DNA of 64,000 nucleotides from contig NZ_CP016503.1 in NCBI RefSeq assembly GCF_001693335.1, positions 1,116,001 to 1,180,000 on the forward strand. Direction: 5' to 3'. Below the pieces are notes generated by a model. The model worked only from the letters and a program-made list of their open reading frames with translations, made no database searches and was not told the DNA's origin. A program made the position numbers and the translations under genes. Position 1 is the first letter of the stretch. The number at the start of each line of letters is the position of its first letter. This DNA is from Helicobacter enhydrae. Its GTDB lineage: Bacteria; Campylobacterota; Campylobacteria; Campylobacterales; Helicobacteraceae. This document shows, piece by piece, positions 23,399-33,616 of this stretch.

Positions 23399-23584
23399 AT
23401 GGCAAAAAAATCAATGATCGCAAAAGCGGGAAGAAAAGCAAAATTTAGCGCAAGAGCATACACACGATGTCAAGTTTGTGGCAGACCTCATTCGGTTTAT
23501 CGAGATTTTGGATTGTGCAGAGTGTGCTTGAGAAAAATGGGCAACGAAGGGCTGATCCCAGGTCTTCGTAAGGCAAGTTGGTAA
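23399..23584 (+). CDS. rpsN: 30S ribosomal protein S14, zinc-binding short type
   Basis: A 61-residue S14 of the type Z form. Two CxxC pairs, CQVCGR and CRVCLR, bind zinc. This short form is usual in Campylobacterota. The start at 23399 (MAKKSMIAK) follows rplE by one base; the in-frame codons upstream lie inside rplE and are rejected. Confidence 0.97.
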   Translation: MAKKSMIAKAGRKAKFSARAYTRCQVCGRPHSVYRDFGLCRVCLRKMGNEGLIPGLRKASW

Positions 23585-23594
23585 GGAGATAAAA

Positions 23595-23990
23595 ATGGTC
23601 AATGATATTATTGCAGATTCTCTGACAAGGATTCGAAATGCTTCAATGAGACGATTGGAGCATACAACTTTATATTATGCAAAGATTGTAGTTTCAATTT
23701 TGGAAGTTTTCAAAGCAAAAGGTTTCATTAAAGATTATAGAGTGAATGACAAAGAAGGAAAGCAAAGCATCAGTGTGCAGCTTGCTTATGATGAGCGAGG
23801 CTATAGTGTCATTAGTGAAGTGAAGCGTATCAGCAAACCGGGTCGTCGCGTCTATAAAAGTCGCAATGAGCTTAAGCGTTTCAAAAATGGTTATGGAACG
23901 ATTGTGGTTAGCACTTCCAAAGGTGTGATTGCAAATGAAGATGCTTACAAAGCCAATGTTGGTGGCGAAGCCCTTTGCAGTATTTGGTAA
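23595..23990 (+). CDS. rpsH: 30S ribosomal protein S8
   Basis: A 131-residue S8 that binds the central domain of 16S rRNA and, in E. coli, represses the spc operon. It starts [16 protein letters not shown] and ends with GGEALCSIW, both conserved. AAGGAG precedes the ATG. Confidence 0.98.
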   Translation: MVNDIIADSLTRIRNASMRRLEHTTLYYAKIVVSILEVFKAKGFIKDYRVNDKEGKQSISVQLAYDERGYSVISEVKRISKPGRRVYKSRNELKRFKNGYGTIVVSTSKGVIANEDAYKANVGGEALCSIW

Positions 23991-24000
23991 GGAGTAAAGT

Positions 24001-24537
24001 ATGTCAAGAGTTGGAAAACGACCTATCAACATTCCTTCAGGCGTGAGCGTGAGTGTTGAGGGAAGCAAAATTATTTTTAAAAATTCTAAAATTTCAAAAG
24101 AGCTTGAAACTTTTGGGCGTGTAGTGATTGAAAATTCAAACGAGGCTTTGAGTTTCCAGCCCATCAATGGAGAGGCACAATCTAGGGCTTATTGGGGGAC
24201 TTATCGTGCTTTGGCTAACAATATCGTGATTGGGCTTAGTCAAGGCTTTTCAAAAGTGCTTGAAATCAATGGTGTGGGGTATAGAGCAAGTGTGTCAGGA
24301 AAAGTTTTGGAGCTTGCGTTGGGATTTTCACATCCTGTGAAGTATGACATTCCTGAAGGTGTGGAAATGAGTGTGGATAAAAACACGATTACCATCAAGG
24401 GAAGTGATAAGCAACAAATTGGACAAATTGCTGCTGAGATCCGTGAGTTTAGACCACCTGAGCCTTATAAGGGCAAAGGGATTAAGTATAGTGATGAAGT
24501 CATCATTAGAAAAGCTGGAAAAACTGCTAAGAAATAA
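24001..24537 (+). CDS. rplF: 50S ribosomal protein L6
   Basis: A 178-residue L6 with two repeated RNA-binding folds near the factor-binding site. [15 protein letters not shown] at the start and [18 protein letters not shown] near the end are diagnostic. AAGGAG precedes the start. Confidence 0.98.
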   Translation: MSRVGKRPINIPSGVSVSVEGSKIIFKNSKISKELETFGRVVIENSNEALSFQPINGEAQSRAYWGTYRALANNIVIGLSQGFSKVLEINGVGYRASVSGKVLELALGFSHPVKYDIPEGVEMSVDKNTITIKGSDKQQIGQIAAEIREFRPPEPYKGKGIKYSDEVIIRKAGKTAKK

Positions 24538-24546
24538 GGGTAGGCT

Positions 24547-24903
24547 ATGACAAATAAAGTATTAGAGCAAAAGAAAAGATTGCGATTAAAGAGAAAAATG
24601 AGAGTGAGAGGTTCTATTTTTGGAATCTCCTCCAAACCAAGAGTGAGTATTTTTCGTTCCAATCGTTACTTGTATGCACAAGCGATTGATGATTGCAATG
24701 GCACAACGCTTGCAAGTGTAGATGGAAGAAAAATGGGATTAGGCAATAATAAAGAAAACGCCAAAGAGGTTGCAAAGGCATTTGCAGAAACTTTGAAGAA
24801 AAATCAGATTTCTGAAGTTGTTTTTGATCGTAATGGTTATCTTTATCACGGGGTTGTTTCTGCTTTTGCAGATTCTTTACGCGAAAATGGAATCACTCTA
24901 TAA
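24547..24903 (+). CDS. rplR: 50S ribosomal protein L18
   Basis: A 118-residue L18, a 5S rRNA-binding protein. [15 protein letters not shown] and [19 protein letters not shown], then [20 protein letters not shown], match the family. It lies ten bases after rplF. Confidence 0.98.
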   Translation: MTNKVLEQKKRLRLKRKMRVRGSIFGISSKPRVSIFRSNRYLYAQAIDDCNGTTLASVDGRKMGLGNNKENAKEVAKAFAETLKKNQISEVVFDRNGYLYHGVVSAFADSLRENGITL

Positions 24904-24906
24904 AGG

Positions 24907-25353
24907 ATGGGTATGGAAATTAATCGAGAAGAATTTAGTGAAGTTGTTGTAAATATTGGAAGAGTTACCAAAGTTGTGAAAGGTGGGCGTAGATTTCGTT
25001 TCAATGCTCTTGTTGTGGTTGGCAATAAAAATGGACTTGTAGGCTTTGGTTTGGGCAAAGCAAAAGAAGTGCCTGATGCGATCAAAAAAGCGATTGATGA
25101 TGCTTTTAAAAACATCATTCAAGTCAATGTTAAAGGCACAACAATCGCTCATGATATTGAGCACAAATACAATGCAAGTAAGATTTTGTTGAAACCTGCA
25201 AGCGAGGGAACCGGAGTCATTGCCGGTGGTTCTGCGCGCCCAGTGATAGAACTTGCAGGAATCAAAGATATTTTGACAAAATCTTTGGGATCAAACAATC
25301 CTTACAATGTTGTTAGAGCGACTATTGATGCTTTGGCAAAGATTAAAGCCTAA
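24907..25353 (+). CDS. rpsE: 30S ribosomal protein S5
   Basis: A 148-residue S5 involved in decoding fidelity. It has [36 protein letters not shown] and a C-terminal [16 protein letters not shown]. The rpmD (L30) gene that follows in many bacteria is absent, as in other Campylobacterota; rplO comes next. Confidence 0.98.
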   Translation: MGMEINREEFSEVVVNIGRVTKVVKGGRRFRFNALVVVGNKNGLVGFGLGKAKEVPDAIKKAIDDAFKNIIQVNVKGTTIAHDIEHKYNASKILLKPASEGTGVIAGGSARPVIELAGIKDILTKSLGSNNPYNVVRATIDALAKIKA

Positions 25354-25364
25354 GGAGCAAGAAT

Positions 25365-25763
25365 ATGTTAGAGCAAATTAAACCTGCAAAAGGAAGCACA
25401 AAAGAAATCAAGCGTGTAGGAAGAGGTCAAGGGAGCGGAATGGGGAAGACTTCTACGCGTGGCGGAAAAGGTCAAACTGCACGGACAGGTTATAAGGCAA
25501 AGCGAGGATTTGAAGGAGGACAACAACCACTTCAAAGAAGACTTCCTAAAGTTGGATTTAACTCAAGAGTTGAGAAGCCCTATGTGATCAATACCGCAAA
25601 AAGCGACGCAGTTTTGGCATTGGAAGAGATTACTTTGGAGAGCTTGAGAGCAATCTATAGATTCCCTCTTTATGTAACCAAAGTTAAATTGATTGGAGAA
25701 CAAGCATCTTCTTTGGCTTTTAAGATTAAAGATGAGAGAGTAAGAGTAACTAAGGCACAATAA
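25365..25763 (+). CDS. rplO: 50S ribosomal protein L15
   Basis: A 132-residue L15 with the glycine/arginine-rich N-terminal extension [20 protein letters not shown] and [17 protein letters not shown]. The stop abuts the secY start at 25764 with no gap, so translational coupling is likely. Confidence 0.98.
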   Translation: MLEQIKPAKGSTKEIKRVGRGQGSGMGKTSTRGGKGQTARTGYKAKRGFEGGQQPLQRRLPKVGFNSRVEKPYVINTAKSDAVLALEEITLESLRAIYRFPLYVTKVKLIGEQASSLAFKIKDERVRVTKAQ

Positions 25764-27017
25764 ATGAATAAAAAAATTGTCGATAAGATTCTCATCACTC
25801 TTTTATTCCTCTTTTTGTATCGCCTGCTGGCTTATGTTCCTGTGCCAGGGGTGGATATTGCAGAAATCAAACGATTTTTTGATCAAAATGCCAACAATGC
25901 ACTCGGGCTTTTTAATATGTTTAGCGGAAATGCTGTGGAGCGTTTGAGTATCATTTCTTTGGGGGTTATGCCTTATATTACTGCTTCAATTATTATGGAA
26001 CTTTTGGCTGCGACATTTCCAAATATTGGCAAACTCAAAAAAGAGAGAGACGGGATACAGAAATACACTCAAATCATCAAGTATGCAACGATAGTCATCA
26101 CCATTATTCAATCCATCAGCGTTTCTTTTGGTTTGAGAAGTATGGGCGATGGGGGAGTGATTACCATCGATATGACAAGCTTTGTGGTCATATCAACATT
26201 TTCAATGCTTGCAGGCACAATGCTTTTGCTTTGGATTGGTGAGCAAATCACCCAAAGAGGTGTGGGGAATGGTGTGAGTTTGATTATTTTTGCGGGGATT
26301 GTATCGGCTATCCCATCAGGGATTAAGGCACTTTTTGAGCTTGTGAATACCGGACAGCTGAATTGGTTGAGCTTGTTGGCGATTTTGGCTGTGATGCTAG
26401 GGACTATTTTTGTGATTTTGTATATGGAGCTCTCAGAACGCAGGATCCCTGTGTCCTATGCGAGAAAGGTAGTCATGCAAAACCAAAACAAACGCATTAT
26501 GAACTACATTCCTATTAAGGTTAATTTGAGTGGAGTGATTCCTGCGATTTTTGCTTCGGCTCTTTTGATTTTTCCCGCAACGATTTTGCAGAGTTCTAGC
26601 AATCCCTATTTGCTCAAAATTGCTGATTGGATTAATCCTAGTGGCTATCTCTACAACATTTTGATGTTTTTGTTTGTCATATTTTTTGCTTTTTTCTATG
26701 CTTCCATTGTTTTTAATTCCAAGGATATTGCAGAAAATCTCAAAAAACAAGGTGGGTTTATCCCGGGATTACGACCAGGTGAGGGGACAACTGGATTTTT
26801 GAATGATGTGGTGAGCAATCTGACTTTTTGGGGAGCGCTTTATTTGGCATTGATTTCTACTTTACCTTGGATTATTTTGAAAGCAATGGGTTTGCCATTT
26901 CATTTTGGCGGCACCGCTGTGTTGATTGTTGTTCAAGTGGCAATGGATACAATGAGAAAAGTAGAGGCACAAGCCTATATGGACAAATACAAAATGCTTA
27001 GTGCAACAGGTCTTTGA
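25764..27017 (+). CDS. secY: Preprotein translocase channel SecY
   Basis: A 417-residue, ten-helix core of the SecYEG channel. The plug and N-terminal region VPGVDI, the cytoplasmic loops RRIPVSYARKVV and PGLRPGEGT, and the overall length fit the family. It sits between rplO and map as in most bacteria. Its stop overlaps the map start. Confidence 0.98.
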   Translation: MNKKIVDKILITLLFLFLYRLLAYVPVPGVDIAEIKRFFDQNANNALGLFNMFSGNAVERLSIISLGVMPYITASIIMELLAATFPNIGKLKKERDGIQKYTQIIKYATIVITIIQSISVSFGLRSMGDGGVITIDMTSFVVISTFSMLAGTMLLLWIGEQITQRGVGNGVSLIIFAGIVSAIPSGIKALFELVNTGQLNWLSLLAILAVMLGTIFVILYMELSERRIPVSYARKVVMQNQNKRIMNYIPIKVNLSGVIPAIFASALLIFPATILQSSSNPYLLKIADWINPSGYLYNILMFLFVIFFAFFYASIVFNSKDIAENLKKQGGFIPGLRPGEGTTGFLNDVVSNLTFWGALYLALISTLPWIILKAMGLPFHFGGTAVLIVVQVAMDTMRKVEAQAYMDKYKMLSATGL

Positions 27018-27778
27018 TGGCAATCGCGATCCGCAAAACATCTGAAATTGAGAAATTATCTCAATCTGCAGATATTGTTGCACAGGCGTTGAGCAAGGCG
27101 CGCCACTCTGCATCCGTGGGAATGAGTTTGCTTGAACTGGATACTTTGATTGAAGATAGCATTCGCTCCTGTGGTGCAAAACCCGCATTCAAAGGCTTGT
27201 ATGGTTTTCCAAACTCTGCTTGTTTGTCTCTTAATTCCGTAGTGATACACGGGATCCCCACAGATTATAAATTGCAAGATGGAGATATTTTGGGGATTGA
27301 TGTTGGGGCAGAAAAAGATGGCTTTTTTGGAGATGCAGCGATTACTATAGGGATAGGCAAAATCGCACCAAAAGATCACGAGCTGATCGCTTGTTCCAAA
27401 AACACACTTTTGGAAGCGATCCAAGAGATTAGAGCAGGAATGCATTTCAAAGAATTGAGCCAAATGCTAGAGGCGTTGATTAGGGGGTATGGCTATGTGC
27501 CATTACGCGATTATTGTGGGCATGGCATTGGTCGCAAACCACACGAAGATCCACAGATTCCAAATTATTTAGAGTATGGCAGTGCCAAATCTGGACCAAA
27601 GATTCAAAATGGAATGGTGTTTTGTATTGAGCCTATGATTTGTCAAAAAAGTGGAGAGCCGGTCGTGTTGGAAGATGGGTGGTCTGTGGTTTCAAAGGAC
27701 GGGCTAAACACAAGCCATTATGAGCACATGGTTGCTATTATCGATGGCAGAGCAAAAATTTTATCAGAGGAGAAATGA
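27017..27778 (+). CDS. map: Methionine aminopeptidase, type I
   Basis: A 253-residue enzyme that removes the initiator methionine during translation. Metal ligands lie in [31 protein letters not shown] and HYEHMVAI, the complete pita-bread set. ATG at 27017 overlaps the secY stop (TGATG). The gene ends over the start of infA. Confidence 0.97.
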   Translation: MAIAIRKTSEIEKLSQSADIVAQALSKARHSASVGMSLLELDTLIEDSIRSCGAKPAFKGLYGFPNSACLSLNSVVIHGIPTDYKLQDGDILGIDVGAEKDGFFGDAAITIGIGKIAPKDHELIACSKNTLLEAIQEIRAGMHFKELSQMLEALIRGYGYVPLRDYCGHGIGRKPHEDPQIPNYLEYGSAKSGPKIQNGMVFCIEPMICQKSGEPVVLEDGWSVVSKDGLNTSHYEHMVAIIDGRAKILSEEK

Positions 27779-27996
27779 TGGCAAAAGATGATGTCATTGA
27801 GATTGATGGGAAAGTGATTGAAGTGTTGCCAAATGCGACTTTTAGGGTAGAGCTTGATAATGGGCATATCGTTTTGTGTCATATTGCTGGAAAAATGAGA
27901 ATGCACTATATCAAGATCCTTCTTGGCGATCGTGTCAAGATCGAGCTAACCCCTTATAGTTTGGATAAGGGACGCATCACTTTTAGATACAAATAA
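27778..27996 (+). CDS. infA: Translation initiation factor IF-1
   Basis: A 72-residue IF-1 with one OB fold, binding the 30S A site. [20 protein letters not shown] and [17 protein letters not shown] are conserved. The start overlaps the map stop. Two adjacent ATGs exist; the second gives the standard N-terminus. Confidence 0.97.
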   Translation: MAKDDVIEIDGKVIEVLPNATFRVELDNGHIVLCHIAGKMRMHYIKILLGDRVKIELTPYSLDKGRITFRYK

Positions 27997-28039
27997 TAAG
28001 AAATTTGCAAGTTTTTGGATAAAAACCCTTAGTTTTGGG

Positions 28040-28045
28040 TATAAT
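28040..28045 (+). promoter_or_regulatory. Internal promoter -10 box before rpmJ
   Basis: TATAAT with an upstream TTTTGGG lies in the 123-bp gap between infA and rpmJ, the largest gap in the cluster. It probably adds transcription of rpmJ-rpsM-rpsK-rpsD-rpoA-rplQ. A weak TTGGAT-like -35 is seen near 28015. Confidence 0.6.
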
Positions 28046-28119
28046 CCAAAGCTTATATTGTCTAGAATTTAGGCTCTATAAATCACTTTTTACATCACTA
28101 GATTTGAAGGAGGATGTTA

Positions 28120-28233
28120 ATGAAAGTAAGACCATCGGTCAAAAAAATGTGTGATAAATGTAAAGTTATCAAGAGAAAAGGCGTGATCAGAGTAATCTGT
28201 TCAACTCCAAAACATAAACAAAGACAAGGATAA
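28120..28233 (+). CDS. rpmJ: 50S ribosomal protein L36
   Basis: A 37-residue L36 starting [19 protein letters not shown], with the zinc ligands Cys11 and Cys14, Cys27 and His32. GAAGGAGG precedes the ATG by a good distance. It is the usual link between infA and rpsM. Confidence 0.97.
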   Translation: MKVRPSVKKMCDKCKVIKRKGVIRVICSTPKHKQRQG

Positions 28234-28236
28234 AGT

Positions 28237-28599
28237 ATGGCTAGGATTGCTGGTGTAGATTTGCCAAAAAAGAAAAGAGTTGAGTATGCACTCACATACA
28301 TTTATGGTATTGGACTTAAGAGTTCAAGGGATATCCTAAATTCCGTAAATATTTCTTTTGATAAGCGAGTTAATGATCTCAGCGAAGATGAAGTCTCTTT
28401 GATTGCCAAAAAGATTCAAGAGAGCTACATGGTTGAGGGTGATTTGCGTAAAAAAGTGACTATGGACATCAAGGCATTGATGGATTTAGGAAATTATAGA
28501 GGTCTGAGACACAGAAAAGGTCTTCCTGTTCGTGGACAAACAACAAAAAATAATGCCCGAACAAGAAAAGGCAAGAAGAAAACCGTAGGTAGCAAATAA
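28237..28599 (+). CDS. rpsM: 30S ribosomal protein S13
   Basis: A 120-residue S13 at the head-to-50S bridge. [20 protein letters not shown] and [20 protein letters not shown] are diagnostic. It lies three bases after rpmJ. Confidence 0.98.
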   Translation: MARIAGVDLPKKKRVEYALTYIYGIGLKSSRDILNSVNISFDKRVNDLSEDEVSLIAKKIQESYMVEGDLRKKVTMDIKALMDLGNYRGLRHRKGLPVRGQTTKNNARTRKGKKKTVGSK

Positions 28600-28610
28600 A
28601 AGGAATTAGT

Positions 28611-29000
28611 ATGGCAAAAAGAACGATAAAGAAAAAAGTTGTCAAAAAAAATATCGCTAGGGGTATTGTGTATATTTCTGCGACATTCAATAACACAAAC
28701 ATCACAGTGACAGATGAAGTGGGCAATGTCATTTGTTGGGCTACTGCGGGAGGCTTGGGCTTCAAAGGTTCCAAAAAATCAACGCCTTATGCGGCACAAC
28801 AAGCAGTTGAGAGTGCAATGAGTAAGGCAAAAGAACATGGAATCAAAGAAGTCGGGATCAAGGTGCAAGGACCCGGAAGTGGTCGTGAGACTGCAGTCAA
28901 GAGCGTGGGAGCAATCGAGGGAATCAAGGTATTGTGGTTCAAAGACATTACGCCTCTTCCACACAATGGTTGCAGACCTCCAAAAAGAAGAAGAGTGTAA
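28611..29000 (+). CDS. rpsK: 30S ribosomal protein S11
   Basis: A 129-residue S11 of the platform. [21 protein letters not shown] and the C-terminal [17 protein letters not shown] are conserved. It lies between rpsM and rpsD. Confidence 0.98.
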   Translation: MAKRTIKKKVVKKNIARGIVYISATFNNTNITVTDEVGNVICWATAGGLGFKGSKKSTPYAAQQAVESAMSKAKEHGIKEVGIKVQGPGSGRETAVKSVGAIEGIKVLWFKDITPLPHNGCRPPKRRRV

Positions 29001-29010
29001 GGAGTAGCGT

Positions 29011-29637
29011 ATGGCAAGATATAGAGGACCTGTTGAAAAAATTGAAAGAAGATTTGGCGTCTCTTTGGCATTGAAGGGTGAGCGTAGGCTTACGGGCAAA
29101 AGTGCTTTGGACAAGCGACCTTATGGACCAGGACAACACGGACAAAGACGCGGGAAGATTTCAGAGTATGGTTTGCAGTTGCGTGAGAAGCAAAAAGCCA
29201 AAATGATGTATGGTGTCAGTGAAAAGCAATTTAGAAGTTTGTTTAGAGAGGCTAATCGTATCGAGGGCAATACGGGAGCAAACCTTGTGCGCTTGATTGA
29301 GCAGCGTTTGGACAATGTGGTTTATCGTATGGGGTTTGCGACTACTAGACGCTTCGCACGCCAGCTTGTGACACACGGGCATATTTTGGTGAATGGCAAG
29401 CGTTTGGATATTCCATCTTATATGGTTCAGCCTGGACAAAAGATTGAAATCAAAGAAAAAAGTAAAAACAATGCACAAATCGTTCGTGCTTTGGAGCTTT
29501 CTGCACAAATCGCAACTCCTGAGTGGATTGATGTAGATAAAGACAAGAAGTTTGGAATCTTTACAAGATACCCAAATCGAGAAGAAGTCGTGATTCCAAT
29601 TGAAGAGAGACTCATCGTTGAGTTGTATTCCAAATAA
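29011..29637 (+). CDS. rpsD: 30S ribosomal protein S4
   Basis: A 208-residue S4, which nucleates 30S assembly. [16 protein letters not shown], the [13 protein letters not shown] segment and the S4 RNA-binding domain ([12 protein letters not shown]) are clear. It has no N-terminal zinc cysteines. AAGGAG precedes the start. Confidence 0.98.
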   Translation: MARYRGPVEKIERRFGVSLALKGERRLTGKSALDKRPYGPGQHGQRRGKISEYGLQLREKQKAKMMYGVSEKQFRSLFREANRIEGNTGANLVRLIEQRLDNVVYRMGFATTRRFARQLVTHGHILVNGKRLDIPSYMVQPGQKIEIKEKSKNNAQIVRALELSAQIATPEWIDVDKDKKFGIFTRYPNREEVVIPIEERLIVELYSK

Positions 29638-29652
29638 TTTGAGGTGGCATTA

Positions 29653-30666
29653 ATGAAAACGATTAAAACTACCCCTTATGTCCCTACGGATATTTCTGTA
29701 GAGGAGGTTGGAACCAATCACATCAGAATCACTGCACATCCATTTGAAACAGGATATGCGATCACTTTTGCACATCCTATCAGACGCCTTTTGATGTCTA
29801 GTTCTTTGGGCTTTGCTCCCATTGGGCTTCAGATCGAGGATGTGGCACATGAGTTTGATTCGATTCGTGGAATTGTTGAAGATGTTTCACAGCTTGTTGT
29901 CAATCTCAAGAAAATCCGCTTTTTTATTCCCAACAAAGAGGATAGTGAGCCTTTCAAAGCAAGTTATCAGTTCAAGGGAGAGCGTATTTTGCGTGCTGGT
30001 GATTTTGCTGTCGAGGGAATGGAAGTCAAAAATCCAGATTTATACATCGCCACAATCAATGAAGGTGCAGAACTCAATCTCACTCTTTTGATTCAGAGTG
30101 GGATCGGATATGTTCCAAGTGAAGACATTCGCGAGATATTGCCTCAAGGTTTTATTCCACTTGATGCGTTTTTCACGCCTGTCAAAAAAGTAACTTATGA
30201 AATTGAAAATGTTTTGGTAGAGGACAATCCAAACTACGAGCGTATTGTGTTTGATATTCAGACAGATGGACAGATTGACCCAATGCAAGCTTTTAAAAAT
30301 GCGATTTTGGTGATGCATTCTCAAATGTCTGTATTTGGTGCAGACTTGTCTTTGGAAGCTCCAAACTTCTCATCAAAAAATAATGGTGAAGATAGTGCAG
30401 AGCTCAAAACTTTGATGATTAAGATTGATACTTTGAATTTGAGTGCAAGATGCTTCAATTGCCTTGATCGTGCAGGAATTTGCCATATTGGTGAGCTTGT
30501 GATCATGGAAGAGAGTGCGTTGAAGGGTATTAAAAATCTAGGTAAAAAATCTTATGATGAGATCACTGAAAAAATGGCAGAGCTTGGGTATCCTGTAGGC
30601 ACAAAGCTTGCAGACAATACTATTGCACTATTTGAAAAGAAAATCAATAAATCTAAAAAGGATTAA
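29653..30666 (+). CDS. rpoA: RNA polymerase alpha subunit
   Basis: A 337-residue alpha subunit. The N-terminal dimerisation domain has HPIRRLLMSSSLGFAP, and the C-terminal domain has LSARCFNCLDRAGICHIGEL and GIKNLGKKSYDEI, the UP-element-binding fold. ATG at 29653 follows GAGGTGG; a GTG nine bases upstream overlaps that ribosome binding site and is rejected. rplQ follows after three bases. Confidence 0.97.
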   Translation: MKTIKTTPYVPTDISVEEVGTNHIRITAHPFETGYAITFAHPIRRLLMSSSLGFAPIGLQIEDVAHEFDSIRGIVEDVSQLVVNLKKIRFFIPNKEDSEPFKASYQFKGERILRAGDFAVEGMEVKNPDLYIATINEGAELNLTLLIQSGIGYVPSEDIREILPQGFIPLDAFFTPVKKVTYEIENVLVEDNPNYERIVFDIQTDGQIDPMQAFKNAILVMHSQMSVFGADLSLEAPNFSSKNNGEDSAELKTLMIKIDTLNLSARCFNCLDRAGICHIGELVIMEESALKGIKNLGKKSYDEITEKMAELGYPVGTKLADNTIALFEKKINKSKKD

Positions 30667-30669
30667 TGT

Positions 30670-31020
30670 ATGAGACATAAGCACGGATATAGAAAACTTG
30701 GTAGAACTTCTTCTCACCGCAAGGCGTTGCTCAAAAATCTTGCAATCGCTTTGATCACGCATGAGAAGATTGAAACAGGAGTGTTCAAAGCAAAAGAATT
30801 GCAATCTTATATTGAAAAACTTATCACAACAGCAAGAGTGGGTGATTTTAATGCTCATCGTGCAGTTTTTGCATATTTGCAAGACAAGGTTGCAACAAAA
30901 AAACTTGTGCTTGACATTGCTCCACGCTATGCTGGGCGTAATGGGGGATATACAAAAATTCATCGCACAAGAATCAGACGCGGTGATGCTTCCATGATGG
31001 CACTGATCGAATTGGTGTAA
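30670..31020 (+). CDS. rplQ: 50S ribosomal protein L17
   Basis: A 116-residue L17. [25 protein letters not shown] is the unmistakable N-terminus, and the protein ends with the short MMALIELV. It is the last gene of the cluster and faces the convergent secretion locus 23 bp away. No strong terminator is visible between them. Confidence 0.98.
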   Translation: MRHKHGYRKLGRTSSHRKALLKNLAIALITHEKIETGVFKAKELQSYIEKLITTARVGDFNAHRAVFAYLQDKVATKKLVLDIAPRYAGRNGGYTKIHRTRIRRGDASMMALIELV

Positions 31021-31043
31021 TGCCAATTTGTGCCTTCTAGGCT

Positions 31044-32234
31044 TCAAAAACTAATCAATTGATTCAAATCCTGCAAAGGCGTGAGAATAGCCAAAGCCAA
31101 AAACAATACAAAACCTCCCAAAACAATCGTAAGCATCGGCTCTAGATAAGCAATGTTTTGTTGGATATTGTCTTGTAGTTGATTTTTGTATTCTTTGGCA
31201 CAAAGCTCCAAAATCTCTCCAAGATTCCCACTATTTTGACTGGTTGCAACAAGACTTAGCAGCAGAGGATCAAAAAACTTGCATTCTTGGAGTGCGTGGC
31301 TCAATGAGTTGCCATCTTCTAGGGATTGGAGTGCTTGAAAGAGGGTGTGGGATACAAAAGGATAGGGGATGAGTTTGATTGCATTGTGCAGGGCAAGATT
31401 GATGGGGATTTTTGCTTGATAAAACAACGATAAGCTAAGGAAAAATAGATAGCAAGTGTTTTGCTTCATGATTCCCCCAATCAATGGGATATGCCACAGA
31501 ATCTTATAAATAAAATTCGCACTCCTGCCTTTGCGTAAAAAACTTAAATAGACACACGATCCCACACACACCCCTCCGCCAATGATCCACAAGAAGTTTT
31601 GAGAGATAGTGCGATGCAAATCAAAAAGAATCTGCGTATATAGCGGGACTGGAATGGAGTTTGTGCTAAAAATATCAATAAATTGTGGGATAAGTAGCTC
31701 CAAAAGAATAGCAAAAGCAAAGAAAATCGTTAGGATCAAAAAGAGGGGGTATCGGAAGGCTTTTTTGATGTTTTTGCGATAATGAAGTTGCTCTTGTTGG
31801 TAGAGGACGATCATTTCAAGGGTTTCGACCAAGCGATTGCTTTGGGCACCTATGCAGATGAGGTTGGTGGTGAGTGTCCCAAAAATATTTGCAAATGGCT
31901 CAAAGCTCTCGCCCAAACTCAAGCCATTGTTGAGGTGATTGTAGATGAGGTTTAGGGTGTGTGCCAAGCGTTGATTTTGGCAGTTGGTGATACTTGTATA
32001 AATCGCATCTTTGAGAGGCAAGTTGGCTTGAAGCATCAAAAAAAGCTGGTGGAAAAACAGCATAATGTGTTGTTGGGGAATTGGCGTGGGGAATTGTGGT
32101 GGGGCAATGCAGATGGAATGGGGGGCAATGTGGAAGTGTTTGATGGTGAGCAGTTTGGCTTCATCAAAGGAATGAGCATTGATGGTGTGCTGTTTTGTGC
32201 CTTGTGGTGTTAAAAGCGTGATGAGATATTTCAT
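31044..32234 (-). CDS. Type II secretion / pilus inner-membrane protein (GspF/PilC family)
   Basis: A 396-residue polytopic platform protein. Two T2SSF domains (about residues 60-180 and 265-385) are each followed by hydrophobic segments. HIMLFFHQLFLMLQANLPLKDA and LSLVATSQNSGNLGEILE are typical. It resembles CtsF of the Campylobacter transformation system. The start overlaps the ATPase gene by four bases, so this is the promoter-distal gene of the cluster. Confidence 0.9.
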   Translation of the reverse strand: MKYLITLLTPQGTKQHTINAHSFDEAKLLTIKHFHIAPHSICIAPPQFPTPIPQQHIMLFFHQLFLMLQANLPLKDAIYTSITNCQNQRLAHTLNLIYNHLNNGLSLGESFEPFANIFGTLTTNLICIGAQSNRLVETLEMIVLYQQEQLHYRKNIKKAFRYPLFLILTIFFAFAILLELLIPQFIDIFSTNSIPVPLYTQILFDLHRTISQNFLWIIGGGVCVGSCVYLSFLRKGRSANFIYKILWHIPLIGGIMKQNTCYLFFLSLSLFYQAKIPINLALHNAIKLIPYPFVSHTLFQALQSLEDGNSLSHALQECKFFDPLLLSLVATSQNSGNLGEILELCAKEYKNQLQDNIQQNIAYLEPMLTIVLGGFVLFLALAILTPLQDLNQLISF

Positions 32235-33616
32235 TTGCCCGCCACCCTAAACACTTCTTCTAGGCTTGTGAGTCCTTGAGCGGCTTTGTTGATTCCATCT
32301 TCTAGTAGGGTTTTGAAATGATGATGGGTGAGGTATTCTTGGATTTTTTCTTTGCTTGATCGTTGGGCGATGAGCTGTGTGAGTTGTGGCGTGATGTGTA
32401 GATTTTCCACAATCATTATGCGTCCGCTATATCCTGTGTTGTGGCATTTTTGGCACCCTTTGGGGGCAAAAAAGTGCTGATGGTTTGCGTTGGGTATCGA
32501 TGGGGGATTGGAATCTATGATTTTGCAGTGGGGGCAAAGTTTTCTCACTAGACGCTGAGAGATGATGAGTTTGAGGACAGAGGCGATGAGGTAGGGTTTG
32601 GCTCCCATATCGATTAATCTTTCAATGCTACTGATGGCATCATTGGTGTGCAAAGTCGAGAGGACAAGATGCCCTGTGAGCGATGATCTGATTGCCAAAG
32701 AGAGGGTTTGTGTATCTCTGATTTCTCCTACCATAATGATGTCGGGATCTTGCCTTAGGATTGCTTTGAGGCTTTGGCTGAAACCAAAGCCATATTCTTC
32801 GTTGATGGCGACTTGTGTGAGCAGATCCAAATCATATTCGATTGGATCTTCAATCGTGATGATCTTTTTTTCTATGCTTTTGATTTCTTCAAGCATTGCA
32901 TAGAGCGTGGTGCTTTTGCCACTACCTGTGGGACCTGTGACAAAAATCAAGCCACTTGGGGATTGGAGTGCAGATTGGATCGTAGAATCAAATCCAAGCT
33001 CTGTGAGATTGAGGAGTTTTGTGTTTTGGTTGAGGATGCGTATCACGATGGATTCGCCACTTTGTGTGGGGAGTGTTGAGATCCTAAAATCAAACTGAAT
33101 GAGTGAAAACTTTTTGCAAAAGCGACCATCTTGTGCTTTGCGTTTTTCGTGAATGTCTAGATGAGCTTCTAGCTTGATTTTGGAGCTCAAAAGCAAAAAT
33201 ATCTCTTCATCAAAGTGAAAGATTTCCCTGATGATGCCATCGACGCGTATCCTCATCGTGGCTGTTGTGTTTTTGTGCTCTAGATGTATATCACTTGCAA
33301 GATGTTGGATACTGATCTCAAGCAAAAAATCCAAAAGCTCTGTGAGTGCGTCATTTTCCTCTTGTTTGATTTTGGTGATGATGGTTTGAAGTGCTTGATT
33401 GGTTTTGAGTGTTTCTAGCTTGAGCAAAAAGTCCTCTTGTGTGATTTGTGTCGCAAGAATGGGGAGATGCCTGAGGGGGATTGGCAAAAACTCTTTGAGG
33501 AGAGAGGGCGGATTTTTGCCCGTTGTCTCAATGTGGATCGCTGTATCAATCTCTTGGAGAATCATTTCTAGTTTCTCTGAAATAGATGTGTGGAGTTTGA
33601 ATGCACTAAGATTCAA
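32231..33616 (-). CDS. Type II secretion / pilus assembly ATPase (GspE/PilB family)
   Basis: A 461-residue hexameric ATPase. It has Walker A FVTGPTGSGKSTTLYAM, the Asp box ITIEDPIEY, Walker B IIMVGEIRD, a His box and a zinc-binding pair KLCPHCKI/GCQKCHNTGYSGR. The start is TTG at 33616, six bases after AAGGAGG; an earlier TTG at 33643 would place that box inside the gene. It corresponds best to CtsE and overlaps the secretin end by 11 bp. Confidence 0.92.
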   Translation of the reverse strand: MNLSAFKLHTSISEKLEMILQEIDTAIHIETTGKNPPSLLKEFLPIPLRHLPILATQITQEDFLLKLETLKTNQALQTIITKIKQEENDALTELLDFLLEISIQHLASDIHLEHKNTTATMRIRVDGIIREIFHFDEEIFLLLSSKIKLEAHLDIHEKRKAQDGRFCKKFSLIQFDFRISTLPTQSGESIVIRILNQNTKLLNLTELGFDSTIQSALQSPSGLIFVTGPTGSGKSTTLYAMLEEIKSIEKKIITIEDPIEYDLDLLTQVAINEEYGFGFSQSLKAILRQDPDIIMVGEIRDTQTLSLAIRSSLTGHLVLSTLHTNDAISSIERLIDMGAKPYLIASVLKLIISQRLVRKLCPHCKIIDSNPPSIPNANHQHFFAPKGCQKCHNTGYSGRIMIVENLHITPQLTQLIAQRSSKEKIQEYLTHHHFKTLLEDGINKAAQGLTSLEEVFRVAGK

